NCBI GenBank assembly: GCA_034638255.1
Contig: JAWPGT010000026.1
Span: 62,001-126,000 of the forward strand
Reading direction: 5' to 3'
From: Coprinus comatus
Lineage: Eukaryota; Basidiomycota; Agaricomycetes; Agaricales; Agaricaceae
DNA length: 64,000 nucleotides
The position numbers and the translations under genes were made by a program. Positions 34,120 through 45,992 of this stretch are shown here, piece by piece; the first letter of the stretch is position 1; each line of letters opens with the position of its first letter. The notes beneath the pieces are model-generated. The model searched no databases. It was not told the origin of the DNA and worked only from the letters and a program-made list of their open reading frames with translations.

Positions 34120-35806
34120 ATACGTCAAAAATCGGAATTTTCCACTGGTTCGGTATTCACTTCGGGATCTGGTGATTGTTGTTCCTGGGAGCCATTGCTC
34201 ACCCGGAGGCTCCGCATGTTCAGAATTAGTCTACAACTCTATTGCATTTCATCAAACGTGTTAATTCATTGGCGACTCGCAGAGAGTTAACGAATGGGCT
34301 TACTACAAGTGAAAGTAAAGCACTCCAAGCACTGCATGTAAAGATATCAACCCATCATTGTGCAATGTTTCTAAAAACGCACCATGGCATTACATGTACC
34401 AACTCTTGGATGCCAAGCTGTAGACCTGAGACGAGAGCAACTTATTGGGAAAGTTAGTGGGAGCATCAGATATTTGGAGATTATCGTACCACATAGTATG
34501 AGACAAGAGCACGAATTATCACGGATGACAATCCGTAGAATTGGTTTACGACTGTGATCCCGAAAGAAACTTAGTTTCACGGATGCCCAATACCCGTATA
34601 TCGTGAGCCCCCAGAGCAAAATTTGGTTTGTCACCATAGTACCACTGATCCAAAATGAGTCAGAATTAGTACCGGAATTAGAGACTATTCGGAAATCATA
34701 TTCACATAAACATCATCACATAACGATCGAATACATTGACTGGTAGACAATCGGAATCCAATTGTGCTGATCTAACCGACTTTACTCCTAGGATGGCATA
34801 GGCTGTTCCGGAGGAAAAGAAAAGAATGGCCATGGATGTCCCAAGAATGAAATTGCGGTCATATAATGCATAAACTGGACTCGATCATGTTAATAAAGTT
34901 GTCGAAATTATACCAGATACGTTGAGCAAACTCACCACGAAGTATGAGAATTAGTTCAAGATTACAAGTCAATGCCGAAGCAGCAGCCCCCTGTAACTGA
35001 AACCAGGCCCTGCAGCTCAGAAATCGTACAAATTGGGTCATGTAATTGATGTAGATGAGGTTGAAGCTAGACAAAGATTCAAATTATGGACGTTGGCCAA
35101 TGGCGCGGGGTGTTAAACACGAAAGCTCACATCTGCAATGCCAGTCCCAAATACCGTGCCACCAAGTACGTGCCTTTCACGATCCATTTCGAGCTTCTGG
35201 GTGCAGAAAGTGAATGAGGTGAGACTCGAGAGTAAACTGGCACATTGCAGACAGACCTCCATATGCATTCGACTTCTCGTTCCCATTCAAGTATCAAGTC
35301 ATATATTAGCACCGCCACACCTGCAACTAGTGAGCTGAAATTAGTTTGCAGACTTTGAAAAGGGATTATGAACGGAAAACATACCACCGGCATAATGTCT
35401 GACAAAAATTTCTGATGGCATGGACGCAAGAGAGCACGAGCACCTAAGTCGCAAAGAAGTCCAAGTTAAGTGCCTGGTTCTCATGTCTGTTGTTGATTCT
35501 AGCTGAGTATAGTTTTTTTGTTTAGGTTTATACACACATAACGTAACTCGCGCCCAGGCCTTATGAAGACGAAAATTACGTCACTTTCAAAGCTCGCATT
35601 GAAAATGTGAAGTTTTGAAAATAATTGAAAAGTTGATATATCACTCGCTCACTAGCTGGTAGCAAATACCGTTGGAGTTCATCGGGACTCCAAGGAACTC
35701 GAGTTTTCAGAAGTTTAAGCGAAGTTGAGAGGTTGATCTCCCTTATCAGCCTTCATCGCATTGTTTACATACCCAACCCTATTAGATCACAACAAATAGT
35801 CAAATA
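34120..35806 (-). repeat. Right arm of the inner inverted repeat
   Basis: Reverse-complement partner of 28840-30545, described there. Boundary sequences are GTCAAAAATCGGAATTTTCC on the inner side and the CATTGTTTACATACCCAACCC region on the outer side. Confidence 0.85.
34125..35421 (-). CDS. DUF6533 domain multi-pass membrane protein (locus D6)
   Basis: Near-identical mirror of D4. It starts MPSEIFVRHYAG at 35421 and has the same exon layout and signature (VAGVAVLIYDLILEWEREVE). Differences from D4 include FVRFLSCRAWFQLQ in place of FEQLLGCRAWFQFQ. The terminal exon is in frame here: SCRLILNMRSLRVSNGSQEQ, then a polar tail ending ENSDF at 34125. D6 is therefore the intact partner of the inner pair. 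An integral membrane protein of unknown function. Confidence 0.8.
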
Positions 35807-35978
35807 CACACGAGATACGCAGCTAGGAAGGAATCTGCCAGATACGTAACATTAGGAATGTCATTTAGGGAATAACCAACACCAGCCAACGGATTTAACT
35901 TGTTCCACCATGGCGCTATGTTATCGATTCTGACCCTGGTGAGAACACATCTAAGTATGACGATATAATGTTATCAGT

Positions 35979-36723
35979 GGATGACATCCCGTAGGATTTA
36001 GAAAATCAAATATATCTTCAAACTTTGTTTTTTCGGATACTTCCGAAATTTGGTTTAGATTTCTAAACCGTAGACACAATGTTTGTTAATTTTTACAAAT
36101 AATGTAACGTCCATATTTGGTAGATCATCCATTGATGTGAACCATGAGAACAGCAGGAGCTGGAGAAATAATGCACTCGGGCCTAATACTACTATCATTT
36201 GTACTCTTGAGCCTTGATTCTTCATCATGGACAGGTACAATAATGATTTTGAAGACCTTGAAGATCTTCTACAAATACAACAGCTTCAGCAGAACCAACT
36301 TCTTGCCTTGGAAGAAAAAGTTGCAATGACGGATTATACCCATTTGCCAAACTCAAGGGCCACAGCTTAATACAGAGCCTTTGGACTATACGCACTCTTG
36401 GAAGATGAGTTTTCGTAGGGTATGCATTGGTACGAAGCAGGTACGAAGTGTCTGTACAGTCACATGGCATCTCGGAGATTCAAATTTAAAGTTTGAGGAT
36501 GGCTTTTGACACAAAAAACATTTAGAAATGGGGCGACAAGGCCTCCTCTAGATTAAAGTTTAGAAATGGGTATATTTTGTTATGTAAAATCAAAGTAACT
36601 ATATATGGAATACGGAACAATCGGCATGGCATGGAATTAAAGTTTGAGGACAATATTTGCATTTCTAAATCCTACGGGATGTCATCCAATATTTGCATTT
36701 CTAAATCCTACGGGATGTCATCC
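35979..36723. mobile_element. 745-bp TIR element with AGT target duplication
   Basis: The ends are GGATGACATCCCGTAGGATT at 35979 and its complement ending at 36723. The inverted similarity is about 33 bp plus a further subterminal match (CTTCAAACTTTG / AAAGTTTGAGGA). AGT precedes and follows the element. At the right end the terminal 36 bp is tandemly doubled (36652-36687, 36688-36723). No transposase-like frame was seen, so it is non-autonomous. A patchy relative lies at 5110-5225. Confidence 0.8.
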
Positions 36724-36726
36724 AGT

Positions 36727-37870
36727 AGTGTGAGAAGTTTTGAAATTTGTATTTGTTTATATGTTCATTTCGAAGTGTCCACGATGACCACCCCTTACCC
36801 TACGTCCTACATAGGCAAGATTAAACTCTTGGAACGTCATGAGGTGTTGTCAAAACAGACTCCCTGTGGGAATGGACACCACACTTGAAGAATCCGGCGT
36901 CAGAATGTTGAGGGTGGAAGTGAATGTGAGAGTGATTGAAATACTGGAATCGGGTGGCAGATGATGTATTTCAAGATGATGGGAGTCATGGTTGCGTCTC
37001 CCAATCCTTTGTAACTATCACTAAGTTGCTCAAGGTGGCACAGTAAAGCAGTTTTTCAGTTTTAGCTTCATGCTATTTAGATTATGATAAGGTAGCAAGC
37101 CTGGTAGTTAATGTATTACAGAACCCATAAATTATTGTTGAACTTGCCACTATAGAATAGAGAAAGTATCTCAGTAAGTGTGATAAACAGACTGAGGTAC
37201 ATTCATCTACAATATAGGCTGATATATGCGTTATCACATGTTGTCATTCCTCATAATTATAATCACCTTGAGTCACTTGTTGGTGTTATTTGCCCGACAT
37301 GTCGTTATATGATGATACATGCCAGTGTCCTGCAAAACCCCATACACCCGTGGCGGATGTTGTGCTCCAAGAGGATAGTGTGCCGATACGTCCTTCTTCC
37401 AATCCTTGAAATAAATTATTAGCAAATTGTGTTGTGGAGTAATATGGTATAGTATTAGAACCTGTGATTGGGAACTCGAACCGTCCTTCTCATTCATTAA
37501 CCCCGACTCCACTAGGGCGAGTACGCCTGCTTAAGGTCCACGGAGACTCCGGATTCAAGGTTACCCAGCTCCGCAATGCTTGAAGTCATTGTTATAGATT
37601 TATTACAGTTTTGAAGCCCATATATTTACCATGGGAAGTTACCATATATCACTGCCATCTAAAATCAAGCTTGTCCTCTAGGCTCTGAGCAGCGCTACCC
37701 AAGGCTAACAGTGTGAGAATTTATTAGTATTTCCAATATATCCAATTTGCCAAATTGATACATACTGTATGTCGAGTGAAGGATAGTGAGTTCCCAGCTC
37801 TTAGACAAGAAGAAGTGAGTGGGAGAGGATTCTTTACCTCTTGATTATCTCCTGTTGGCGGCAGTGATCA
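36727..37870. other. Intergenic, no supported gene
   Basis: Short open frames only; nothing with a paralogue or recognisable motif. Confidence 0.5.
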
Positions 37871-37879
37871 GTATATTTA

Positions 37880-38140
37880 ATAAGAGGAAACGAAGCAGCT
37901 TATATATACTGACTAAGGGCCACAGTGCATATATTGGTAGAAGGGAATTAATGGTAAATTTCAGACGGTGTAATCGGGTACACATAAGAGGGTTACAACA
38001 GTTGATTCAGTTGGAAGAGTTGGTCGAGTGTTCTAGATGTAGTGACTCAAGTAGAAAGGAAAGAAGAATGAGAATCCAAAAAGTGTGCTGCGAAGGGTTT
38101 AAAAGCGATTTCTACTGAGTGACGTCACTCCAGGTTCCCT
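37880..38140 (-). repeat. Dispersed repeat, copy 3 (partial, reverse)
   Basis: On the minus strand it shows TGACGTCACTCAGTAGAAATCG, then a C/T-rich block, then CCATTAATTCCCTTCTACCAATATATGCAC (complement of 37922-37952). The same blocks occur in the copy at 30985. A 99-codon plus-strand frame across it is an antisense chance frame. Confidence 0.55.
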
Positions 38141-38493
38141 CGAACTCAAAAACATAGCACGTCAGACCTCGTCAGTTTAAATCACACAAGGGTAGGTCTA
38201 GATTCAACATAAATCACCAAAATCAACATAAGAAAAGCCTACTTAGAAATCGGAAGAGACACAGATAAAAACACTGTTGTCGAAAAAGCAATTTCAAAGA
38301 GACCAAAGACGGTAAGTAGATAATCAGGTATATCATCACACGCTCAGACATTTCTAACAGTCGTCATAGCATGAAGCACCGATTTACATCAGGACTGGAT
38401 ACCATAGGCTCAGCATACAAATCGCCAACTCAGACCTCCTAGTATCAATTATTTTTCCAAACAATCATTACATTCAAACTAATCTTTAATATA

Positions 38494-39341
38494 CTACTTA
38501 TACATTGCACCACACACCGGAGAAAGTTTTACATTCTCCCACCTTGAACATCCCGGAGTAGCAAAAGGGATATTAAATACATCGAGACCAGGAGGATGAC
38601 CTACTACTCGAGGTTCCTTCACCAACGCTTTTCCTGGAACAACTAACTCTGGAGCACTTACTGCGCCAGAAAACAATCCTACACTATCTAAGTCCTTGAT
38701 CCTAGAAAGCACCACCTCAACATGCTCCTTCCAATCCTACAATGTATTAGTGAATTTACATCATAATAATGATAGTAGAACAACGTACCTGTGATTGGTA
38801 CTTGGATTTACACTCATTCAAATCAATATCCTCCCAAGGTCCATCATCGCCACTAATCTTTCTACCAAGACCAAACTTCGTCTTCTTTCCCTTCACCCCA
38901 TATCCATCCAATTTTCTGAGCGCATCAATGAATTTCTCCCTTCTTCCCTCCTCCATACCTTTCCATGGTAAACCTTCTTTCCTCCCTCTTCGTTGACTCC
39001 TCCTAACTCCTGTGGTGTAATATCTATGGACAATGAAAACAGAGATACCGGTGACTAGTAAGAATAGGAGTGCAAGTCCGACGTATACCCAAATTAGGAT
39101 GGCATTCGTAGCCGAGACGATGGATGATGGAGTAGATGTAAGAGGAATATCTTCACAAACGGGGTCAGATGTTACAAAAGTAATTGATATTATAGAACGT
39201 ACCAATTGATGTTATGGTAGGGGTAGAAGTGTCAACTGAAAGGGACGTCGATACTGGAGTCGCAGTCATGGAAGGCGGAGTAGTAATAGGAGGGATGGTG
39301 AAATTGAAATGGCGGATAACATTCATGAAAATAGGTGCCAT
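38494..39341 (-). CDS. Single-pass membrane protein of unknown function (3 exons, 247 aa)
   Basis: Exons 39341-39203, 39150-38789 and 38736-38494 join in phase through GT..AG introns of 52 nt each. The N-terminus (MAPIFMNVIRHFNFTIPPIT) is followed by a Thr/Ser-rich presumably extracellular stretch of ~50 residues. One strong membrane helix (ILIWVYVGLALLFLLVTGIS) then precedes a basic juxtamembrane segment (RRSQRRGRKEGLPWKG) and a cytoplasmic part with charged repeats. The terminal exon begins DWKEHVEVVLSRIKDLD. This resembles short fungal type-I membrane proteins with a Ser/Thr-rich ectodomain, such as Wsc-like or Mid2-like architecture, but I do not recognise the family. A frameshifted paralogue lies at 45379-45992. 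Confidence 0.72.
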
Positions 39342-40340
39342 AGTACGGGAACGAGAAATGTAAAATGTTGTTTACTGTCTAAGAGAGCTGGTTTTGCAAA
39401 TGGAAGAGTAAACGAGTGTTGAAGAAAACCATGACAGTCTGCCCCCAGCTTTTTAACCCATTGTTAGTAGGATGCTTTGAAATTCGACTGTGGTTTCAAT
39501 CCACTCCATCCTCCTAACAGTTGGAATACCGAAGGCCTGATCAAAATCCAGTTCTACTTCCCCCTTGATCGAATGCAACCCAACAGTTGAGATCGAGGAG
39601 AGAAGAGTTTATGAGTCTATATTGTGTTATGACTTGTTGTTGAATAAGTTTGGAGAGCTTACTTTCATATAGCCTGGGTTCGTTTCATCATTGTAAATCT
39701 AGTCAAGGGTGATTGTCATTCGAACGAGATCCGTTTTTTCACCGACACCGCTGACATGGACAACAACAAGTAACCAGTTCGTCCTGGAGCCCTTTTCTCT
39801 TTTGACGCTGTGACCTCTTCTTCGGCCGTAGCGACTCGAGCCAGGGATCTACGGGCCTATCCGCACCCTTGTTAAATCAAGATTTGCAGACACGATTCAT
39901 AAACGAGAAACATACCACTCCATTAATGTGAAGGAAATTAATTGATTACTGCACTTTGTTCTTCAACGTTCGTGATTCGAACGAAGGGTCTGCTCGCGCT
40001 TGTTAAGATTACATTTTTCGGATTTATCATTAAAAAAAATAACATACCCGGTACCAAGCCCAACGCATACAAGCACCGAAATATTTAGAGAATTGTATTT
40101 GCTTCTAGTCTTGATACATAGATCGCTGATCTACTTGAACAAGCCGAACGGAAAATAACTTACTCTAGCACAGAAGCAGTGAAACCATGTCAGTTGGATT
40201 TGAACCTCTCGAAGGTTGGAAGAACCTTGAATATGACAGAGAGCCTCTACACCAGAAGTTGAGCAAGTATTAAGCGTTCAACCACCTTGACGGTTCTAAC
40301 ACTGCGTCCACGTCATATTGGTGACGGTGACGTTATCGAC
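39342..40340. other. Intergenic, no supported gene
   Basis: Upstream region of the 39341 gene. No coding sequence, repeat or RNA gene recognised. Confidence 0.5.
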
Positions 40341-40344
40341 CATC

Positions 40345-40990
40345 GATGTTGACTCGGCAAAATCCGTTGTCCTTTTTGACTGAATAAATGCGCTCAGAAC
40401 GTTCTATTCTTCCTTCCTCTCTACTTATTCTCTGTACCACCGGGCTTGACGAACGGATTTCTGGCTACAGCTTGAACCCTACCTCTAATACTACTCTGCG
40501 GTTCTCTCTTAGACTACCAACCGAGTCCTGATCGTTTCACTGCGGTCTTCCACATTCTAGGAATATTCCATTAATTCCTTTCTATCAAGATATATGCGCT
40601 GGGAGATTTTTCTCTAGAAAGCCATATGACTACCTATCAAACCACTTCCCTCGGGTGATATATCTATCTGATATGGCACCCCCATTATCGCAAGTCTCGT
40701 ACGTCTATGATTTATCTCCAATCTGAAATTACGACTAATGAACATATGAATATGTTTATTGAAGGGGTCATCCTAAATTTTCTGATGATGGTGACATCAA
40801 CATGCATACCGAGCATTTGCCAGAACATAAATCTTCAAAGAGTTCAAGATGCACACAATCTTGCGTTCATTATGTGGCGTAATGTACAAGTAGATTACTG
40901 GAGTATTGGTAGTCTAGTTGTAGTGTAATGACTTTTCAGAAGAAAAGGGAAGTATAACTTTCAATTCATATAGTAAATGTTGTAACTATA
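40345..40990 (+). repeat. Dispersed repeat, copy 4
   Basis: Matches the copy at 57235-57990 along most of its length. It has TTTTTGACTGAATAAATGCGCT at 40372, CCATTAATTCCTTTCTATCAAGATATATGCGC at 40569-40600, GATATGGCACCCCCATTATCG at 40669, TATTGGTAGTCTAGTTGTA near 40904 and GTATAACTTTCAATTCATATAGT near 40950. Confidence 0.7.
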
Positions 40991-41189
40991 CTTATTACTA
41001 AGGGGCGTATGGAATAGATTAGTAGAGTAGTTAGTAATCTAGTTGTAACTTGTCAGATGTATAACTTTCAACTCATAGTGGATGTGGTAGACCAATTAAA
41101 TGTGTCTATACTTGGTTCAAACTTCGAAGCAGTAAATGATTTCCATTAGATTAAATCTCATTTCAACTCGTTCATATTACAAATCCTCC

Positions 41190-41352
41190 ATGGATTCTTC
41201 CATCACATTCAGTCCGATTCAGCTGAATTCCCTTCCTGGAATGAAATATTCAGCAGTCAAACCTCATAAAGGAATCCATACTCATCAGGTAGGACCATTC
41301 ATTCTCAAAGATCATTAATTTCTCAGGTATTTAGGAATATTCGTATAGATTT
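41190..41352 (+). pseudogene. Truncated relative of the MDSDSI... gene
   Basis: MDSSITFSPIQLNSLPGMKY followed by SAVKPHKGIHTHQ matches the N-terminal ~35 residues of the gene at 60372. After a possible 38-nt intron only YLGIFV remains before a stop at about 41352. As at 60372, it follows a dispersed-repeat copy, with an intervening gap, so the unit may have moved as part of a larger segment. Confidence 0.5.
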
Positions 41353-41573
41353 TTCACTGGGCATCATTAAGAACACCATCTACTAACAATTTCAAAAAAT
41401 TCTCATTCTCGCTTTTACCCGAGGGGGATACTATCAAGAAGGGGTATCAGCAAGTGAAAATGAAGGGTATGATGTGAAGAATACTATGACTCTGCGAGGG
41501 AGGACCTGTTTACAATGGTTTTTGATTCGGATTGTCACTTATGAAACATTTTATTCACGAGTGCTAGCTCGAC

Positions 41574-43012
41574 TTATGGACAGCTTATGGACAACGTATC
41601 ACATTTACAAGAATCTTCTCCACTACTAGCAATAGATTGTGTTTGGGCACTGACGATATTCGTATCAAGTTCATGCACTTGTATTTGCCCATCATTTCCA
41701 CCCTTAACAATGCTATGTTTTCCTCCTTCATTAGGATTCAGACGTAGCATTCTTAATATGAGATGACAGCCCTATATAGTATACGTCAACTTGTGATGAA
41801 AGGGATACTAAAGACGGTTACCATTATCGACAGGAGAGGAGTGATATATCTAAAGGGAAAAAAACAGACGGATGTAATAGGTGAATTGGATTGGGTTAAG
41901 AGATGAGAAGTTGTTGAAAGTGGAACTTACGCATATGAATTAAGGTCGACATCGATTACGATTATATAGGGTAGGAATATGGCTGCAGCGACTTTAAATA
42001 CAGGAAACCAATGTTAGTCTAACTTTTTCCTCCAGGAATGAAATAAAATACTTTGAAACATACGAGAACAGAGAGCTACCACAACTGCTCCATCATGATA
42101 AAGAAGGCGAAGAAGTGAATTATTTGATCGGACTGCAGCAACATCATCATCTTTGGATGATTGTAGTTTACGTCTTCGCATGTACGTCAGTATCCAAATC
42201 CAGCCTTGCACCAGGATTATATGACAGCTTTTGGAAGTAGACAAAAAAAAAATGCACTTAAGAGGAAGATAATTCTTATTTGAGTTGGAGAGGGTACTTA
42301 CGTTTGAAAATAAATAACTCGAGTCGGTTTGATTGCACATATCCTCTTAATTTTAGTATCAAGAGCTAGGTTGACGCAAGTTGTAGTAAGTATAGTAGTT
42401 GAAGAAAGGAATATTATTAGAGAACTGGCTCCAATTCTGATATCTTTGTTATACATAGCGTAGACTGAATCCGCCGTCAATAATGATCAGAAATCCCTTA
42501 AAATAGACAAAGGAAAAATGGGTACATACCTCGTAATAATAATACGGTTTCCATAGCCAACTGGAGGACCGATGTCGAAATTTGTTGGAAAATAAATAAT
42601 TGAAGGCAATGATTCGTTGTAATGGTTTCATGTATGCGGGAGACGACTAATGCCATTAATATTCTGAGGTATTTCAAATCAACATGCATAATAGTTTCTT
42701 GAATCTCGATAGAAGGTCGATCATAACTTACGATTGAGAGAATAACGAAGAGTACCTCAACACAACATATAAAATTTTCACGATGGTAATCGGAGACCTG
42801 GTAAAAATGGGTTTATTAGTGAATCTTCCTCGAAGTAGATAGGAAAGGAACACTACCTCCAGATATACGTGTATTCCTCTTTAAAACACCAGATATAATC
42901 AACCAACAAGCATGTCACATCCACAACTGTCATTTGACTCAGTCAAAAAGAGATCATTCAATCCATGAAGGCAAATACCTATAGATATGACAAGGGACCT
43001 GGCAGCCGCCAT
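41574..43012 (-). CDS. DUF6533 domain membrane protein, second subfamily (locus D7), possible frameshift
   Basis: Directly repeated relative of D5. The proposed start MAAAS is in a tiny first exon (43012), then QMTVVDVTCLLVDYIWCFKE. Next come SPITIVKILYVVLRY, LMALVVSRIHETITTNH, VYAMYNKDIRIGASSLIIFL and LLRLLYHDGAVVVALC, ending CHLILRMLRLNPNEGGKHSI and a tail that stops at 41574. One problem: the exon after YFQT contains ten T (plus-strand poly-A near 42243-42252), and the frame that matches D5 is reached only with one extra base. It is either a 1-nt deletion or a homopolymer error. Otherwise the gene looks intact. Confidence 0.6.
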
Positions 43013-43870
43013 CAAGCGCTCAGTCTCAGAAAGGGTACAGAAACAGAATGCGAGTCGATAAGGGAGGATAGACCAGGGATAGACGTGAAAGGAAACTGGA
43101 GCCGAGGAGAACCAGATGTTACCAAGGGACCCGACGTTAAACGTAAACATGCAGGGATGACGTTCAATCCTTCACACGGGTTAACTTTATTCATGTCAAC
43201 TAGTATATTCATTGCATGTTAAAAATGAGACCCAAAGAATATGTAGTGCGTTATCAAACACGCAGACAGTGTAAGTATTGTCATAAATATATATATATCA
43301 ACTCACAAAGGGCCTTTTATCCAGATTTCCGATTGATGAATCAGGATACCAAAGTTTGCACAATAGTTTGACCCCTTACTTTAAACACTGGAAACCAGAC
43401 AGCTGAATGTAAAAAATGGTTTTCATGACAAGTGAGGCTGTAGGAATTATCGAACATTAAAGTTTACAGCAATATTTCAACACAAAAGTTGATAACCGCT
43501 CATATCATTAATTTACTACCACCCCATTCCCAGGTTGTACTGTACTATTCGTATAACTTGATACCCGAACTTATGGTCAATATATTAGACTGTATTTACA
43601 ATAAAAAAGAGTTGTTTCACTCCCACATAAAAATTCCCTTCATTAATCAATCTCCCGTTCCTGTCATCAATTTCTTGTTCTTCCGCTACCACCCAAATTA
43701 AATCTAGCTGTCCGTATTATTGGATTATATACAGCAGGCAGTCACACATCCCGTTCCTGTTCATATCCTGCTTCTTCTCACCTATTTTTCCCTCCTCGAT
43801 ACTGGACCACTCTTACATCTGCACCTAGGATAAGGTTTGTCAAATATACTCGCTATCATAATGGACAAAG
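43013..43870. other. Intergenic, no supported gene
   Basis: Includes a short TA-rich microsatellite (ATATATATATAT near 43287-43298). The 70-97 codon frames have no supporting feature. Confidence 0.5.
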
Positions 43871-43875
43871 ACATA

Positions 43876-44345
43876 CTATGGATGGTCACCATACGTTGCC
43901 GGCCTCAACAGCAATGCGCATACTGAAAGCATCATTCTGTATATTGGGTTGATGCGGGTATTACCAGGTACAGATGCGATGTTCCATAGGATTGTCCAGA
44001 TGGTAACAATATAGAAACCATCTGCCAAGGACACTGATAATTTTAGTTGGGAAAGTTGAGGAGTGAACTTCGAGGCAGGACAAAGAGCAACTTAGTTTCT
44101 TTGTAAATATAAAACTTTGGTAGAAAGATACTCACACAGAGAGCGCCAAGTAGAGGATTGTTGGGAAAAACTGAGGTAGAGGCTTCAATAACCTGTTGGT
44201 AAGAAGTAAGACATCATGAGTGCATATATGCATATAAATCATGGTCGTACCTTCTTCACATCTATAAATCTGACATTCCCTTGCTATGACATGTAGACAC
44301 CTCTGACAAAACACGCGCTGACCGGCGAATCCGATACTTCCTTGC
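43876..44345 (-). CDS. Possible small Cys-containing membrane-associated protein (partial model)
   Basis: Exons can be chained from about 44345. GSIGFAGQRVFCQRCLHVIA, RECQIYRCEE, then after an intron ending CCAACAG comes VIEASTSVFPNNPLLGALC, then SLADGFYIVTIWTILWNIAS and RMMLSVCALLLRP, with a stop at 43876. The CxxC spacing and a hydrophobic segment are visible, but the 5' exons upstream of about 44345 and the exact borders are not resolved. No family is recognised and there is no paralogue in the window. Confidence 0.35.
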
Positions 44346-44399
44346 TGTAAGATACGAGGATGGTAAGCAAGGGAAGATACTAGAAGTAAGTATTACAAA

Positions 44400-45370
44400 C
44401 CATTATACTAATATTCAGGTTATCGTGAATTGGAACGTTGAGGGATGATATAGGTGCGAGTTCAAGATGGAAGAAACTCTGTTTTTACTCGAGGGACCTT
44501 ATATAGTGCTACGGGAAAAAAACGATCGATGCAAGCAACAAATCCTCAGAGAGGATATCCCCGTTCGGTATCGAATGAAGATTACCACCTAGAATAAAAA
44601 TGGGACCATGTGCACTGAAGGCGTTGAATTTGAAAGTCACTGACACGGTTTTTCTTCAATTCTTGCAATGAACACGCTCTATGTTGCATTCTCTGGACAT
44701 TAGCAGAGTATCATTGACAGTATGATTAACGAGGTCGTTCTTGGAATGAACGTAGATATTTATAGCTTGCCACATACTATGACGCATCCAATACATCATA
44801 AATCCACTGCTACTACATCTGCACTCCTAAAGAGAGTTACTCGACCTACGAACTCAGAAACCTAATCTTGGAGATGTGATCATTTGAGCGCTCTGAGCGA
44901 TAGGCTGGATCCAAAAGGAAATGGAACTGGAGCAAAAGGTTCTCAAATTACCAACTTACATCTCCTAAGGCTTAGACCTGCGTACATATTGGTTACAGCA
45001 TGCCAGTGGGATGAGTAGGGTCGTATAATTATACCTGCGTGGATACCAACACACAACAGTACCAAGTTTGTGAACTTGTACGAAATTTCAAGGAACATGA
45101 GGAAAGGGAACAAAGGACTCAAGACATATCCTGAAGTCGTTAAAGCTCAGAATAAGCTTAGAATGTTGATGATAGGTACAATACTCAAACATTATTGTGA
45201 GATGGGAGAACGGGGGGAGGTGGTGGTTTTGATGATTAAACATTGAACACAATTTTCGTTCAAGAATATGAAGATGTGTTTCATGAAAGGTCATTACATC
45301 TCAAATACTACAACGAATCATCCATCTACATGTTAGACCTAACAATCTCCGCCCAATTCATCCGGCAGCA
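44400..45370. other. Intergenic, no supported gene
   Basis: Contains no recognisable gene or repeat; the open frames are short and unsupported. Confidence 0.45.
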
Positions 45371-45378
45371 CAATCTAC

Positions 45379-45992
45379 CTAAACCCGACACTCCTTCAAC
45401 CACACCCGTTCAGGAACCCTTGGCAGTGCTGGAGGACTATCTCCTCCAGTATCTGAGTCCTTCATCCTCGAAAGTACACCTTCCACGTACTTCTCCCGAT
45501 CCTTTGAAAAGAGTTATTAGTAATTCTATTGTGTATTAAAATACAATTGAAAACGTACCTGTGATTGGAAGTCAGAACCTGAACCCTCTGAGAACTCCTC
45601 TCCTTTCCCATTCTTAAATCCACCACCGAGTCCCATGTTCATCATCTTCCTCCCTTTTGCATCATACTCATCCAGGTTCCTGGGCATCTCGACTAGTTGC
45701 TCCCCACGCCCTTCCTCCATGTCCTTCCACAACAATACCCCTTTCTTCACCTTTCTATGACTCCTCCTGTCTCCAGCAGTGCAACCTCTATACACCTTGA
45801 AAATCAAAAGACCCGCTAACGGCGAGAAAAAGGGGGCACATATACTATAATCACCCAGAGTGGAATTGCATTGGTTGCTTGGAAGGCATCGATTGCTACT
45901 GGAGGGAAGGTCGTAGCGATGGAAGGCTTGTTAGTTGGAGGAAGGAGGGTGGAATTGAAATGGCGGATAACGTTGGCGAATACTGGTGCCAT
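45379..45992 (-). pseudogene. Frameshifted paralogue of the 38.5 kb membrane protein
   Basis: Starts MAPVFANVIRHFNSTLLPPT at 45992, clearly related to MAPIFMNVIRHFNFTIPPIT. The middle part has the matching basic segment and LLWKDMEEGRGEQLVEM, and the terminal exon gives DREKYVEGVLSRMKDSDTGG. Within the membrane helix a 1-nt shift (plus-strand run AAAAAGGGGG near 45828-45837) moves the frame into a stop, so the helix is interrupted. The upstream intron present in the paralogue is absent. Either a recent pseudogene or a homopolymer sequencing error. Confidence 0.65.

Noticed and set aside
37819..38118. 99-codon frame with Cys/Arg-rich C-terminus
   Set aside because: It is antisense to a dispersed-repeat copy and is not conserved as a frame in the other copies.
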